Shown: positions 23,345 through 35,355 of the stretch, piece by piece
Position numbering within the stretch: position 1 is the first letter of the stretch
Layout: every line of letters begins with the position of its first letter
Source: Parascedosporium putredinis
Taxonomy: Eukaryota; Ascomycota; Sordariomycetes; Microascales; Microascaceae
DNA length: 64,000 bases
Assembly (NCBI GenBank): GCA_949357655.1
Contig: CASHTG010000001.1
Coordinates: 2,728,001-2,792,000, forward strand
Direction: 5' to 3'
Made by a program: the position numbers and the translations under genes
Notes under the pieces: model-generated
Seen by the model: the letters and a program-made list of their open reading frames with translations, nothing else
The model's database searches: none
What the model was told of the DNA's origin: nothing

Positions 23345-25939
23345 AGAGATGTGGAGCCTGCGGCAGCTCATCGTGCGGCGAGGACGACAACAGTGTCTCG
23401 GTGCATTCATCTAATATCACATTAAACATAACCCTAAGTGTATAGAAATAGATCCATTAGACCTGCCATTACAATGTACATGTACCGCTTTCTTGTCAAT
23501 GTCTGATCGGGGAAAACGAGACCCTACCAAAATTATGCACAAATCTCTTCAAGTTTTCCACTTACATGTATGATGTACCGTCTAGAAATCTGACAGCCTT
23601 GCCATGGGCGATTGGTTTGCTGTGCCCCGTCAATATTAGGTAAATAATCGATGGGCATCAGGACATTGGTCCAACTCGCGCCAGCGGCTATGGTGGCCAA
23701 TATGCTTACGATGGATGCAGACTATAGCACGACATATCGTTTCTGACAATGGATAAATCCCCCAAGTTGACGAATAAAAACAACATGAATGACCCCCATG
23801 TCCACACTAACCTTGAGCTTGATATCCTTGTTAGCATCCGCACCATGACATTGAATTCAACCCTTACTTGTAATAGCTGAAAAGCCCACAGTGCATGAGC
23901 CTATAGTTAGAAAAGTAGGGGTTCTTTTTACGTTGCTGTTCGATGAACCTTTTAGACAGCTCGTTGCATGTGACGTCCCAATGCCCTCCTCACTTCCCTA
24001 GCTACACGTCCGAGTAAAGAAGACCCCTTATGTCAAGGACTCTTTGATCGGCCAGTCTACATTCATCACCTTGTCGGATGCCCCCGAGAGCAAGCCGTGT
24101 CGGGGCCTTTGGGTTATCCCCACTTCTAGCCGATAAAGAAAAGCATGCATCATTCCGATCAATATATGACTCCCCTTGATAATCTCTACGATGGAAAGCC
24201 ACTTGAATTGTATGCGCAGTAGAGCACCTTTCACTGGTATTGATAGGCTCGTTACTGAATGTTCACGCGAGGCCGTGGTGCGGTCTTCTAAATGGATTGG
24301 GACAGCCGAAGGGGGTATTTGAACCCTCCCATGCATTGATGCCAAAGCTTGGATGAGGCAGTGGCCAACACCTCGAGGGACCTCATAGATCCGTAAGCGC
24401 ACTTGTCTTCAGACAGCCCAAGTTTAGCAGTCAGGGCCAGCATCGGAAGGGCCAACACAAAAGTTGATAGGTGCAAGTTGATGCCATGGAGAACGTGCCA
24501 CTTGCCGAGCGGGAGAGGGGCATTAGCCACTTCTCAAAGCCGAGCCTAAGCACGGCCCGCGAAGTTATTGACGACGGAGCAAGAAAGATGTCAAAAATGG
24601 AAGGGGATGACGATGTGTGTGGATGCTGATCAAAACGCGGCTACCGCTGTGGACGGGCAGTTTGCCTCTGAGAATTATTTTGAGAGATGGTGACGGAGGA
24701 TGTTTGCCACACAAGAGGTTGAGAAAACTAAAGACAGCACACTTCCAACCCGCACACGCGGGTTGCCCTGGCTGAGCTAGACCAAAAGACAGTTGGGTGT
24801 AGTTTTGGCAGCGCATGCCCCCCAAAAGAAAAAAAAAAAAAACTTCCCGAAAAAGGCAGACAGAACTCTATCACGCAGCTACTAGTCAACGGTGAAACTG
24901 TGTTTTCGCAGGGAAGCACATGTATGTGCGTCCACGGATGTATGGTAAGACTAAAAACACTGCACGCAGGTCGACCTGAGCTTAAGGGGAGATGGATACA
25001 AGGTGCTTTGATGGAGCGTTGAGTTCTCGATCCGGCTACGGAGCGATCAATCCGCCCATCGCCACGCGGGCAAGGAGACGGTGGCCTGACCGGGTGAATC
25101 GGGAATTTTGGTCCTGTGGCTCCCTACAAGTACGGACGAACTGCTCCATAGTTATCTTCAGTTCTCAATTTTTCTTCCGGATCACCTTCCCCTCGGCATA
25201 CACTCCCTCCTCCCCTCCCACCAAGTTAAAGGTGTAGCTGGGAGCTCAGGGTCGTGTGGAGAAGTATGGGGGTTCAAGGTAGCAAGCACTAGTTGAAAGA
25301 AGCGGCTCACTAATAAGAGTCACCAATCCGCGGAATGGAAGGCAAACGCTTACCCGCAACCAATGCCAGTGACGTCACGGTGACGTACGACCTTCTCGCT
25401 TCCGCTTCCCCCAACTGCCCTTTTCCCAACCAAGAAGCACACAAAAAGAGGGTTTCCGGTACAATATGAATGAGCAGGCCATTTGCCACACATAGCGCAG
25501 CGCATCCGCACGCCAGTGCAGAAGGGTAGAACGAGTAGGCCAATCAAACTCCCGTTCATGGCGCTGTCTCATCACTGTCAACCACGCCGGTGGTGCTTGC
25601 CCTCGCACCTCGCTCACGTAAAGCACCCATCCCGTGGCGACTAGAGAGCCAACTACGAATCGAGGGTGGTTATTCCCCCATTCCCCGCTATCTCTCCTCG
25701 TCCTCGGCCACCGCCCGTCCCAACAAAGTTTCTCTGCGTCTGCTCGTTCGTTCTGCTCCATGGGGTAAGTCCACATAAAGTCGGCCGAGGCCCTGCAGAT
25801 GACGATCACGAATGAACCGGGTCACAAGTCCACATTCACTCACCTGTCGAATCGTGTTCGGCCCCATCCCTGAACGTCCTGTATCAACAGGACCCTTCTT
25901 CTTCTACACTCTTCCCCTGATTCTTCGACGTACAGACGT

Positions 25940-25970
<31 letters not shown>

Positions 25971-26095
25971 CGCACACACACACTCGCACACAATCTCTCA
26001 ACTTCTGCTTTTTTGTGTCTCTTATATATCAATATATCGAAAGGCCCACCAGTAACTCCATTATCATTCCCGCGGTCTCGGCTGCCTAGTTTGAA
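23345..26095. other. intergenic, weak open frames only
   Basis: Two minus-strand stretches (24028-24530, and 25375-25809 of 144 codons) are open but lack motifs or splice signals; I do not call them. An A run sits near 24829-24842. The right end, with a (CA)n tract and C/T-rich DNA, is the likely promoter and leader of the gene at 26096. Confidence 0.4.
25940..25992. repeat. (CA)n microsatellite
   Basis: Interrupted CA dinucleotide run about 100 bases before the start codon of the gene at 26096. Confidence 0.9.
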
Positions 26096-27619
26096 ATGCC
26101 CAAACGGCAGCTAGACGCCTACTTCACCCCACCACTCACTACTGCCTCCGAACTCCATCCCGCGACCTCTTCCGCGAGTCCTTCCGGCCCGGATCAGCGT
26201 CCGCGGAAAGTCCAACGGGTAGGCTGACCACAGCTCTGCTGCTCTCCGATGACAAACACATTGCCTTGATTCTATTGCATTCAAGAACCGCGAGCGAGCG
26301 TGCCGCCGCTCCTCGTTCCTTTTAATTGACCCTTCCTTCTTTTTATCTTATTTCTTTTTTTTTTTCCTTCTCTCTCTCCATTCATCTTCTAGTTCCCTCC
26401 TTCGTGTCTTTCTGCAACCGGCCCCTTCGGGGATGCTAAATTAGACAAGGGGTCCGCCTCTTTAATTCTAATCATGGTTTTCGATCAGGCTAGCTTTAGC
26501 GAAGCATCCGCCGGCTCGAACCCCGGAGTGGAGAAATCGCTAAGCAAGCGGCACGAAGATGCCCCTGCTGGCGTGACTGACCAATCCCAAACGACAGGGC
26601 CACCTACGAGAAGCGATGACCTGCATCAGCCAAACTCGAAATCCCCGATGGGAAGCGGCCCATGCCTAACGAACGTCAAACCGAGGCTGGAAGCGGGCCG
26701 TATTTCTCCAACCAACACGTTCCTACCGGCCAACCGAGTTTCGGAGGGTCTCAAAGCTCAGTGATCGATGGCGTCGCCGTAGAGAGGGGTCAAGGACCTC
26801 AATATCGTCCATTCTCGCATCTCCGCCAGAGGCTTCATCATCGGCGACGCCGGAATCCACATATTCGGGCAGCATTTCCCAAAAGCCTTCAATATGCTCA
26901 CCTTGGCCGGACCCCGCAGTCCGACTGATAGCAATGCAGGTAGGTCGCGAATATCGAATCGCCCTTTTGCCGTTCGCTTGTATCGGTTCCGAGTTCTCGG
27001 ATTAACATGATCATAACCAGCGCAACGCCACAACCCTTTCAAGAGCACATCCTACGGGGCGGATAGCCGCGAGCAGGGGCATCCCGGCAAGCACGAGGCG
27101 GCCGAACACCCTCCCTCCGATTCGGGCCGTGCCAGGGTGGCCGTTACACCCACATCTCTGAAGGCCAAGCTGGGTGCCCTCAACGCCGGTGATAGTAACG
27201 CCGTCTTCCCCTTCACCAAGATGTTGCCCAAAGACACGGGCGGGGAAACGCAGAGATTGGAGGAGCTGCGAAAATACGCGCGGCGGGAGGGTGGATATTA
27301 AAGCTCTTTCCGAGACCCGACCGTCCCCGAACGCCCCGAGAGCAACCCGAGTTCTGACACCGAGAAGCGACATACCGATATCAAAGGAAAGGAAGCGGTT
27401 TTGGCACTCTACGCGTACCCGACGACGGCCAACGGGCACCGCGAGTACTTTCCGTGCGTACCCCAGGGTCGAAGAGAAGAAATTGATCGTGCCCGCGAGG
27501 AGCTACGGAGCATGGAGGAGCAGCTGCGCTCCGTAACACGCCAGCAGATGACTGCGGCGACCGAGAGCTTGGAATCCACATCACCCCCGCGGACGCCCAA
27601 GGAACATTATATCAGCTAA
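26096..27619 (+). CDS. unrecognised, largely disordered protein
   Basis: Exons 26096-26218, 26489-26939 and 27021-27619, with matching phases (donors GTAGGC and GTAGGT; acceptors ATCAG and ACCAG). About 391 residues after three missing bases in exon 2, in runs near 26645-26650, 26785-26789 and 26880-26884. The protein is rich in Ser, Pro and charged residues, with an N-terminal KRQLDAYFTPP motif resembling a degenerate PCNA-interacting peptide, a Ser-rich block (about 170-200), a conserved-looking VAVTPTSLKAKLGALN segment and a C-terminal Glu/Arg-rich coiled coil (EEIDRAREELRSMEEQ). A TAA at 27299-27301 interrupts the frame, which is otherwise open on both sides; it is either a base-calling error or a true nonsense codon removing the last third. 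I do not recognise the family. Confidence 0.6.
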
Positions 27620-28237
27620 CGTTTGTGTGGCATTTGCCTACATGGCTCTAACGCGCACAGCTCCCGCCTTTTGCCACATTACCGATATCCCCCAAGGAGC
27701 TCTGTGATAAAACGGCGCGAATTAGCAAATCACTATCCCGATAACCACGCCCATAACCGTTTTTAGACACTTTGAAGGCCGCGAACCATTCATTCACCAA
27801 GTCCTCACGCATTACCTTTTGAAAGCTTTCGCAAAGGCAACGAGAAATAGCTTGTAACTACCTCGGTATAGAAGGGCCCTTTTTGAAAGTAACAAAAACA
27901 GAGATGAAAGGGGATGGCAGTTAGGGCTGGTATAAGCAAAGAAACCTGCTAGGTGTAGAAGGGCTGAGCATGCACGACTGTAATGATTCGTCAAAGTATC
28001 ACTTCTCCTGCTTGTCTCAGTAATATAATTGTACATGTATTTATTGGTTGGATCCCCGTGCCGTCTTTGCATGGCCGGGAGACGTGCCAAGGGTCTTATT
28101 GTAATGGGGAGGCGTCGGCCAACTGCCACACCTCCCCTTGATAATCCCTTATCCTCACCCACATGTCCAGGCTAACTGCTCCCGTTCTGTTCTTACTCTT
28201 TTCACACCTCCTTTTTCACCCACTGGACGTTCTGTAG
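27620..28237. other. intergenic
   Basis: It should hold the 3' region of the preceding gene. A GCTAAC branch-like site near 28180 and the acceptor CTGTAG ending at 28237 suggest that an intron of the next coding segment occupies its right end. Confidence 0.35.
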
Positions 28238-28720
28238 AACCTATCAAAAGGAAGACGAGTTCTATGTCCGATATACCCGACGTGTGTGTCCTCGGATTCG
28301 AGCGGCTGAGGAGGCAACCAAAAAGCACTTGGATGTGTTTGCTTCCTGCAAGGAACAATAGTGGCGCTTGGCCTTGCGGGGCTAGGGGAGGAACCCTCGC
28401 CGAGGAGCGCGTCGCGGGCCTACACTAAGAACGTGCAGCAGCCGAAATCTCGCTGCAGGGAATCTGTGTTGAGAGCAAGCTGGCTGAAAGAGGATCCACT
28501 GGGCCCCACCGTGGCATCGCAAGATCGCCGATAAGGTTTCGTCGATGCTGGGCCTAGGACGACGCGCACACTCGACGAGGCGGTTCTGGACAAGTGGGGG
28601 TTCTGGGAACCTCTCATCTCTTCACGGGAGGCACAGCGAATGGCAAAGTTTCTCCTTCATCGTCGGATGGGTCGGCTTGTGGGCTACGGAACACGCCTGG
28701 CGTGCATTGCCCCAAGTTAG
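28238..28720 (+). pseudogene. unrecognised coding segment with several frame breaks
   Basis: Begins at a good acceptor (GCTAAC branch, CTGTAG) and ends at a TAG at 28718-28720, about 160 residues. Natural coding composition is seen in frame-shifted blocks: DEFYVRYTRRVCPRIRAAEE, then VALGLAGLGEEPSPRS, then HRKIADKVSSMLGLG, then LDKWGFWEPLISSREAQRM. The frame changes correspond to one, two and one missing bases, the same direction as in the confident genes, so this may be a real gene hit by sequencing losses rather than a relic. No start codon or upstream exon was found. Family unknown. Confidence 0.35.
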
Positions 28721-31489
28721 CGCAATTGCCTCGACCTAGAAGCAAGCCGTCGCTCAGGACATAGCCAATAGACCGCCACGTGTCAGGGTCTTGTAGAATT
28801 CCGGGAGAGCGGAAGAGTTTGCGTGGAAGCAGAGATGAGGAAGATAAGATAGCCCTGTCGTGAAGAAAGAAAGTCAGGATGTCACGCTCCCTGGGATCAT
28901 CCAGTGAGGGTGGGAAAGGGGATAGACAACCGCCTCGTGAGGGGAGTGGAGGTACAGGAGGTACAGGCTGTGGAACAGGGAGGTCATTCCCAATCTTGAT
29001 GTTGATGCATTTGACGGCAGGAGGAACCTTGAATGTTGATTGCAATTGCCGACTCCCTAATTGGAGAAGGTGCAGTTTTGGGAGCAGCCCAAGAAGGAAG
29101 GAGTTTGTGGGGCTTCATACTTGGTCGTGGCCATTGCGAAGACATTGACGATTTCGGTACCCCTCCAGCCCTCCCTCTTCTCTAGCTGCCTTTGGACGCC
29201 ACAGCAGTTTCTCTCCGCGGTGCATCTCGAACATTGACTTCGAGGGGACTCTGCTCATGTTCTTACGAAGCGCCACGCCGTTTCCATAAAATGAGTGGCT
29301 TGTTGAGATGGCTACGTTTACAAGTACTTGCAGGATTGGCTCGCTTCGAGCGCCCAGCTGGATGCCGTGGCATTTGCCTTCCAGTGAACCATGTCCATCC
29401 CGTCCGCCAAGATCCTGGGAATCCACGAGCAGAAAGAATGTTCTTCAGAGACATTTTCCCCTTTGCCAGTCATGGTCCCCACAAGGAGGCACAGGGAGGG
29501 CGATGTCGTACGTCTACCAATCCCCTGGTATCCAGCTTGCTTGGCTTTTCTTCTTGACGATATTACCCTGCAGCTGCGAATAATATTCAGTAGTTTGAAT
29601 CCATTCACTCACGCTAACTAACTGCGAAGGCCCCCTGGTCTGGTCAGGAGAAGGAGCAGAAGGAATCAGCCCTAACCAACGCTAATGCTAGCAGCCCAGC
29701 AGCTCTATCTTTTCAGGCCGCTCGCTTCGCCAGCATGCACAGGAAGACTGGGCAAAAGCCACCATTTTCGCAGGATTTCCAAGCCAGCGAGCCTTGCCTT
29801 GGGTTCCCGTTCACCGGCTACATTCAACATTTCTAGGTACGGCGTTGAAGAGGCCATTCGTGCTTTTTCACACTCTCCACATTGAACAAACCACGAGCTG
29901 GCTTGGCCTTGACCCCAGGCCTACATCTAACAGAGAATGGCAAAGATATTGGACGTGTGGATGATGAAGGATTCTTCTCCGCGACGCCCACGCACGGATG
30001 TCTTTGCCCCCCCAGGGCCTGTCTTGCGTTGTGTTACCCTCGCATAATACAATACAGCATACACTAGGACAAAGTCCCTGGCCCAGCTCCACGTGTATCA
30101 TCATCCCTTTTGCGGAATAGAGTCCTTATTTCCTCATTCAATTCGCCGGTTGCACCTGGGGCGGGGAATAATAGTGGAATCCTCATGCACGCCTTCAAGT
30201 GCCAAGATCCTGATCAATACTTGTCGCCACCAAAGCCCTGTCCCGCGTTCGCGAACAATCAGTGCGATGCAGTCCCGGGGCCCTCAAAAGAGTTGAGGTC
30301 TAGTAAGATTAGGCCTTCGAAAAAAAAAGGGGAGCAAGGCAATTAGGAAAAAGAATAGGAATAGGCCAAAGGAGGGGCAGATGAGGCGGGATTCCATGCA
30401 AGCCGCTGGGGAAACCTCTTGCTCTTTCTCGATCAAGACTGAGTGGTTCTTTGATTGTACTTCAGGAGGTCTTGCAGATGCGCCGAGGTCTCCAAGTGGC
30501 CCGGGGCGATTGGCCTTCTGTCCGGCATAACTGTGCGGCGCTCTTTCCCCGTCCGTGACAGGATACTCCCTGAAGCGGGAAGATTCGTAACGATTTTGTT
30601 CGAATCGGCTGTCAATCCGGACGAGTACTGAAGTAGAGGTGGGCAAGATGCCATTCTTCACTGCAACACCAAGACCGCTTCCAGGTCAATGTGGCATGCT
30701 TGGCGACGTCCACGTCCACACCGAGAGACCGGAAGTTGCGTGGAGTGCGTCTTTGCCAACAGGGGCATCCAGGCTCCTCTCCACGCAGCCGGCGTGTGGC
30801 CCCATAGTGTTGCCTTTTTGGGTTTAGGCTCCTAAGGGTCCGGGAAGCCGGCCTTGACTCTCTGTCTCTTCTCCAACTTCCTCCCGGCCTCCCCTCTTGA
30901 GAGGTGAGAGGTAAGGAGGTAGGGGGTAGCGTAAGCTCCAAGTGAAGGCGAAGGTGTTTGATTGCGAATCGTTCTTCCCCGCTCCGTTGGTGGCCTCTGT
31001 TGAGCTCCTCTCCTGACCTATACTTGTTGTGGAGTAGATCCTTCTCCTAGGTCTAATCAATGTCGAACTGTCGGTAATTGCATCCCGGAGCGGACTCCTC
31101 GGGGCTCAGAAGCCTTGGATGGCAAGGGTTTTGTCTAGTCAGGGAGGTGAAGGGATGCAGGGAACCTCGAACAAGCCCATCCGGACACGTCTTTAAGGGG
31201 ACGTATATTTACACAAGTGCTCTCCCCATCTTGCCTGGTGGCCATAGATAAACTCTCCTCGGACCATTCCTACTTTTACCCCCTAGGACCCTGTGACACC
31301 GTCCTCTTCTTCATTCTCGTACGATTTCATGCTCTAGTGGCCTACCTTACAGCAGCCAACGTTCTTCCATCCCACCCACAGACGCCGCGAGGTAATCCCT
31401 TGGAGAATCAGACCACCGAGGCACTCTCTCTTCCTGCACACGCCCCTTCACCCTCTCGCCCTCCTTACACACAGACATACCAGCCCAAG
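28721..31489. other. intergenic, no gene supported
   Basis: Many short open frames on both strands, with none having motifs or matching splice sites. The last 250 bases or so are the C/T-rich promoter and leader of the protoglobin gene. Confidence 0.4.
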
Positions 31490-32468
31490 ATGACGACATC
31501 GACGGAGCATATCGACCGAAAGTCCCTTTACACGAATCTCGAGGCCCGTATCGAATACCTACATCGCTTCCTCGACTTCAACGAAGGTATGTTTTGCCTG
31601 CAACGCGGCCCCAGTATCGTTTGGCCACCCCATAGGCGCAAGAAGTGTTCTTAGCCGCCAGGCACATGGCCTTGACGGCCTTCCAAAACTCTAAGACATT
31701 GTCCACGCCCCAGTCCTACTCTAACATAGCCAACAGATGACGTTGCCGCACTTGCCTTCGGATCCAAGTTCGTGCAAGACATCATCCCCGCCGTGGTCCA
31801 CATTGTGTACCGAAAGCTCCTGCAGTTCGACGTGACCGCCAGGGCATTCGAAAGCCGGGATACAAGGTCCGACAAGCCCTTAGAGAAGATTTTGGAGGAC
31901 CACAGCCCGGAACTTCAGACTCGAAAGATCTTTTGACCTCTTACCTACACAAAATTTGCTCCGATCAGTCGCAGCTGGCGTTTTGGCAATGGCTGGACCA
32001 AGTCGGGTAAGAAATGAATCCACCTTACCAACTGCCCCCTTGTCTGTAGATTCTAACGGTGGCCGATGCGCGCGCATCCTGGCAGAGCTATGCATGTCGG
32101 GCTTCGACGCAAGAACCCGCTCCATGTCGAATATATCCACATCAGCGCCACCCTTTGCCTTATTCAGTCGGTACTTGTTGAAGGTATCTTAGGGCACCAT
32201 GGCTTCCCATGTCGAAGCGTCTGGCCATGGTCAAGGCCATCAGCAAGGTCATCTGGATCCAGAATGACCTTTTGCAAAGTGGTACGTTCGCGACGGCGAT
32301 GAGTTCGCCGAGGAGGTCGCGCAGGGGGCGACGGCATCGGTGGAAAGGCTCAACAGCTCGACGGAGACGCAACTGAAGCAGCACGCCTCGACATTGGCGG
32401 CGACCTGTCCGTTTAGCGGCATGGCGAAAAGCATGCAGGGCCTCCAAGTTGGGAGCGGACCCGAGTAG
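31490..32468 (+). CDS. protoglobin-family heme protein
   Basis: Globin-fold protein of the protoglobin family, which binds heme; fungal members are single-domain with unknown physiological roles (gas binding or sensing is inferred). Exons 31490-31586, 31737-32006 and 32086-32468; introns GTATGT...ACAG and GTAAGA...GCAG, phases agreeing. About 250 residues after three missing bases: in the T run at 31931-31934, the C run at 32206-32208 and the A run at 32276-32278. Family landmarks: LYTNLEARIEYLHRFLDF near the start, IIPAVVHIVYRKLLQFD, then HVGLRRKNPLHVEYIH, whose histidines lie in the heme-pocket region, and VIWIQNDLLQKWYVRDGDEF near the end. A short variable tail follows. Confidence 0.88.
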
Positions 32469-32617
32469 AGCCTCACTCGCGCAGAGGACGGCACCGACCG
32501 GTTAGAGGCACCGAAAGAAATGGGCATGCAAGAAAATAAGGGTCCTACGTGTCTCCTAATCGCCCATCCTCAGCCTATTTCTCGTACTATCATGTTTGGG
32601 TCATGAATATCTTTGTC

Positions 32618-32636
32618 TTTTTTTTTTTTTTTTTTT
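32618..32636. repeat. poly(T) run of 19
   Basis: Uninterrupted T run downstream of the protoglobin stop. Confidence 0.9.
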
Positions 32637-33400
32637 AGTTTTTCCTCTTTCTTCCCATCCCGTCTTGTTTGTTCAATAATTTTATCTCAGCATGGCGTTG
32701 CCGCTTTTTTGCTGATAGCGCATTGGTCAATGGAAACGAAACAAGAGCATTTCAGGGTTCTTTCAACGGCTGTTAGTGGCGCAAACGTTGTTCCTTCTTT
32801 CGATGTGCAGTCCCTTGGAGGCTAGGCTTGGTCGTGAGATGTGGAGATGAGTTGGGGGTTCTCGAGCCTCTTTGGCAAGGGGTGACAAGGACACAGGTGA
32901 AGAAGGTAGGAGGCTCAGTGAGAGTTGAGTTGATGGCAAATGTGCCGAAAACAGCAGGCTGGTAAAAGCGCCGAAGCCAAGATGATAGAGACGAAGTGGC
33001 TTCGCAAACTAAACTCTACCAGGCTTCTTGCGTTCAAGCTTGGGAATTCTCCACTCGAGTAAGCACCTCCCCTTTTCGGCCTAGTGGGCTAGCAATGAAC
33101 GTGCGGCTAGGAAACCTATCAGCTTCTTGGCTTTGAGAGTTTCCTTGCTGGCCTGAGCTCTCTTCCCTCGAGGAGACGTGCAGATATGCAGATGTGCAGG
33201 GGAGGGCTTGCGAAGGCAAACATGCTGATGGGTCGGAGGGAGGGATACCCTCTCTTCAGTCTGAAGAAGAGATGGCCTACAACGCCCGTGCTGCGGTTTG
33301 TGTGCGGGAGCTTGAGGGGTACGGCTCGACGCCGGCCCTTCTCGGCTTCCTGCATCGTGCGCAGTCTGGTCAGTGGCCATGAAGTGGGGGTGAAGAGGGT

Positions 33401-33532
33401 AGTCCCTGGTTCCTTTTATCTTTATTATATGAGCTTGAGAACTGGGGCTACATCAAAGGGGACAAGCAGTCCCTGGTTCCTTTTATCTTTATTATATGAG
33501 CTTGAGAACTGGGGCTACATCAAAGGGGACAA
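33401..33532. repeat. 65-bp perfect direct duplication
   Basis: The 65 bases from 33401 recur without a mismatch from 33468, separated by GC (period 67). The period is not a multiple of three, so it is not a protein repeat. The identity points to a recent local duplication, or to an assembly artefact. Confidence 0.95.
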
Positions 33533-33711
33533 AAGAGACGGGCAAAAGAAAAACAACAGCGCCTGGTATTCATGCTATCTATTTATCTTAGTCCCTAAAG
33601 ATGAGCTCGCCTCGACTACAAGGAAAGCCCCCTGCTTTAGAGCACTCTGGAGCACTCGATTCACTTCATTATCCTCCTTCATCCATCTTATTCGCAAAGG
33701 GAGACGGGGGC

Positions 33712-35355
33712 TTAGCCCTGCGCTACAAGACCTCTTAGGACGTTGATATTAGTCCTGATGCCCGTGATGGTGGCGCCCTCTGGCTCCTCAAACTCCTCAG
33801 CGTAGCCCAAGGCGGTCTCGGCAAAATACAGGGCATTGCCGTAGTCGGCAAAGTCGTAAAACACGCCCATGAGGTCGAGGTAGATCTCCTGCATCTTGCC
33901 CTCGAGCCTTTCCTCGGTGGCGAGGCGGATGAGCTCGCGCGCCATGTCGGAGGCGGCCTCGTAGGACTGGTCGCCGCTCTTGAGAAGGCCCTCGATCTCC
34001 TGCATGCGGCGGAGGCGGCCGTCGCGGGGAGGCTCTCCTCGTAGGGGAGGCTGCAGAGGGCGCATTGGCACTTGAAGCCGAAGATTTGGGCGGTTAGGAA
34101 GGCGCGGTGGTCGGTTGGGAGGCCCCATGCGATATCTGGCACGGTTTAGGTTTAGGGTTAGATATGAGGAGGACGAGATGGGGAGATTGGGAAGACATTG
34201 TGCAGTTTGTATTGTTCCTTTCCTTTCCTTTTTCTTCTCGATGGTCTGACCTCCAGAGGATAACAGTACTTACAGCTAAACGAGATCTCTTCGCCTGGTT
34301 CAATATCTCGCAATGCCATGGCCTCCATTGTCAACTGGGTAGTTGAGAAGCGCGCCGTTGCACTGTTCAAGACACGATTCGGTTAGAATACACGGAAGTG
34401 AAGCTGCAAGATGATGTGGACAACAAAGCCCACGCGGTAATAGGTATACAGATACAAAGAGGGTGGAGGGAGGTTGCTCACTTTGGCTCGCAGTCGTGAT
34501 TGATGCGCTAGAACAACGCGAATTAGTGTCTTTGTGCTTTAATATTGACCATCTTTCGAAAAGCAGAGGGAAGAGAAAGGCCATGGTGCTTAGCCAGAAA
34601 CATACCGCAACCTCTGGGAACAGGCCATTGTGGTTCCCCTCGTCAGTCGCCACGAGGAAAGAGTTGGACTTGAAAATGTTATCGATGCCCTCAAAGCTAC
34701 TCCGGCTTCCGGAGAGCGCCAAGACACGGTCCTTGCCGCCGAGACTCTCCACACCAAAGTTGTACAGCGCCTTTCTGTCCTCCTCGAAGTCGGCCACAGC
34801 CTGGTCCGCGAGCGTTTCCAGGCGGGAATCGATAAAGAGCGACGGCAGGTCCGTGAGAAAAACCTCCTTGCGCCGAATCCGACGAGTGGCGATGAGGCCG
34901 ATGCCCTTGCCGGGAATCTCCTTGAGTCGGTACTTGATACCCTTGGTAGGCTTGGGACTGACTTTTGCCGCAGGTGCCGCCGCGCTCTCCACGCGGGCTC
35001 CACGTCCCACAGGCGGCCGGCCGCGCTGGAGGCCGCCTCGGGGGTGGTGAGCAGCGTGATGCCCTCGCCGAGGTTGTAGGTGCCAAACGTGTAGGAGCAG
35101 AACTTGACGTCGTCGCCCTCGTCATCCTGGAGGTCCGGGTACACGCACTGGGGCTCTTCCGTCCACGGGCCCCACTGCCCGGTGCGCGAGGCGGTCCGGT
35201 CATCGACTACGAGCGGGCACGTGGTTCGTCGGGCGAGCGTGGCGCCGAGGGGGAGCCGTGGTCGGAGGGACACTGGCCCGGGGCGAACCCCGCTGCCATG
35301 GCGGGGCGGCGGCCGTCGCGAGGACGAGGGAGAAGAGGATGGATTTTACGTCCAT
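33712..35355 (-). CDS. SET-domain protein with N-terminal signal peptide
   Basis: Putative protein-lysine methyltransferase of the SMYD/SET5-like group, about 430 residues. Exons 35355-34606, 34507-34482, 34362-34274 and 34135-33712. Four missing bases, three in exon 1 and one in exon 4, restore the frame. Residues 1-20 form a signal peptide, followed by a domain with spaced cysteines and a WTEEPQCVY block. The SET core runs from GIKYRLKEIPGKGIGLIATR through INHDCEPN (the 26-base exon 2) to GEEISFSY, whose catalytic Tyr codon is split by intron 3. The post-SET zinc site KCQCALC follows, then a helical C-terminal region. The secretory signal is odd for a chromatin enzyme but I believe it is known in some fungal SET proteins; the target is unknown. 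Confidence 0.85.

Larger units (their letters stand above)
32469..33711. other. intergenic between convergent genes
   Basis: Contains a T19 run (32618-32636) and a 65-bp direct duplication (33401-33532). A 186-codon open frame at 33186-33746 (+) crosses the duplication and the 3' end of the SET gene; its composition is unnatural and I do not call it. Confidence 0.5.

Noticed and set aside
24028..24530. Two consecutive minus-strand open frames
   Set aside because: No motifs, splice signals or natural composition; not enough to call a gene.
25375..25809. 144-codon minus-strand open frame
   Set aside because: It lies in the probable promoter of the gene at 26096 and has no recognisable motif.
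28614..29045. 143-codon minus-strand open frame
   Set aside because: Linking it to an upstream start needs shifts in the opposite sense (or double losses) to those seen in the real genes, and it overlaps a better plus-strand candidate.
33186..33746. 186-codon plus-strand open frame
   Set aside because: It crosses the 65-bp duplication in two different frames and runs into the SET gene's 3' end, with no natural composition.
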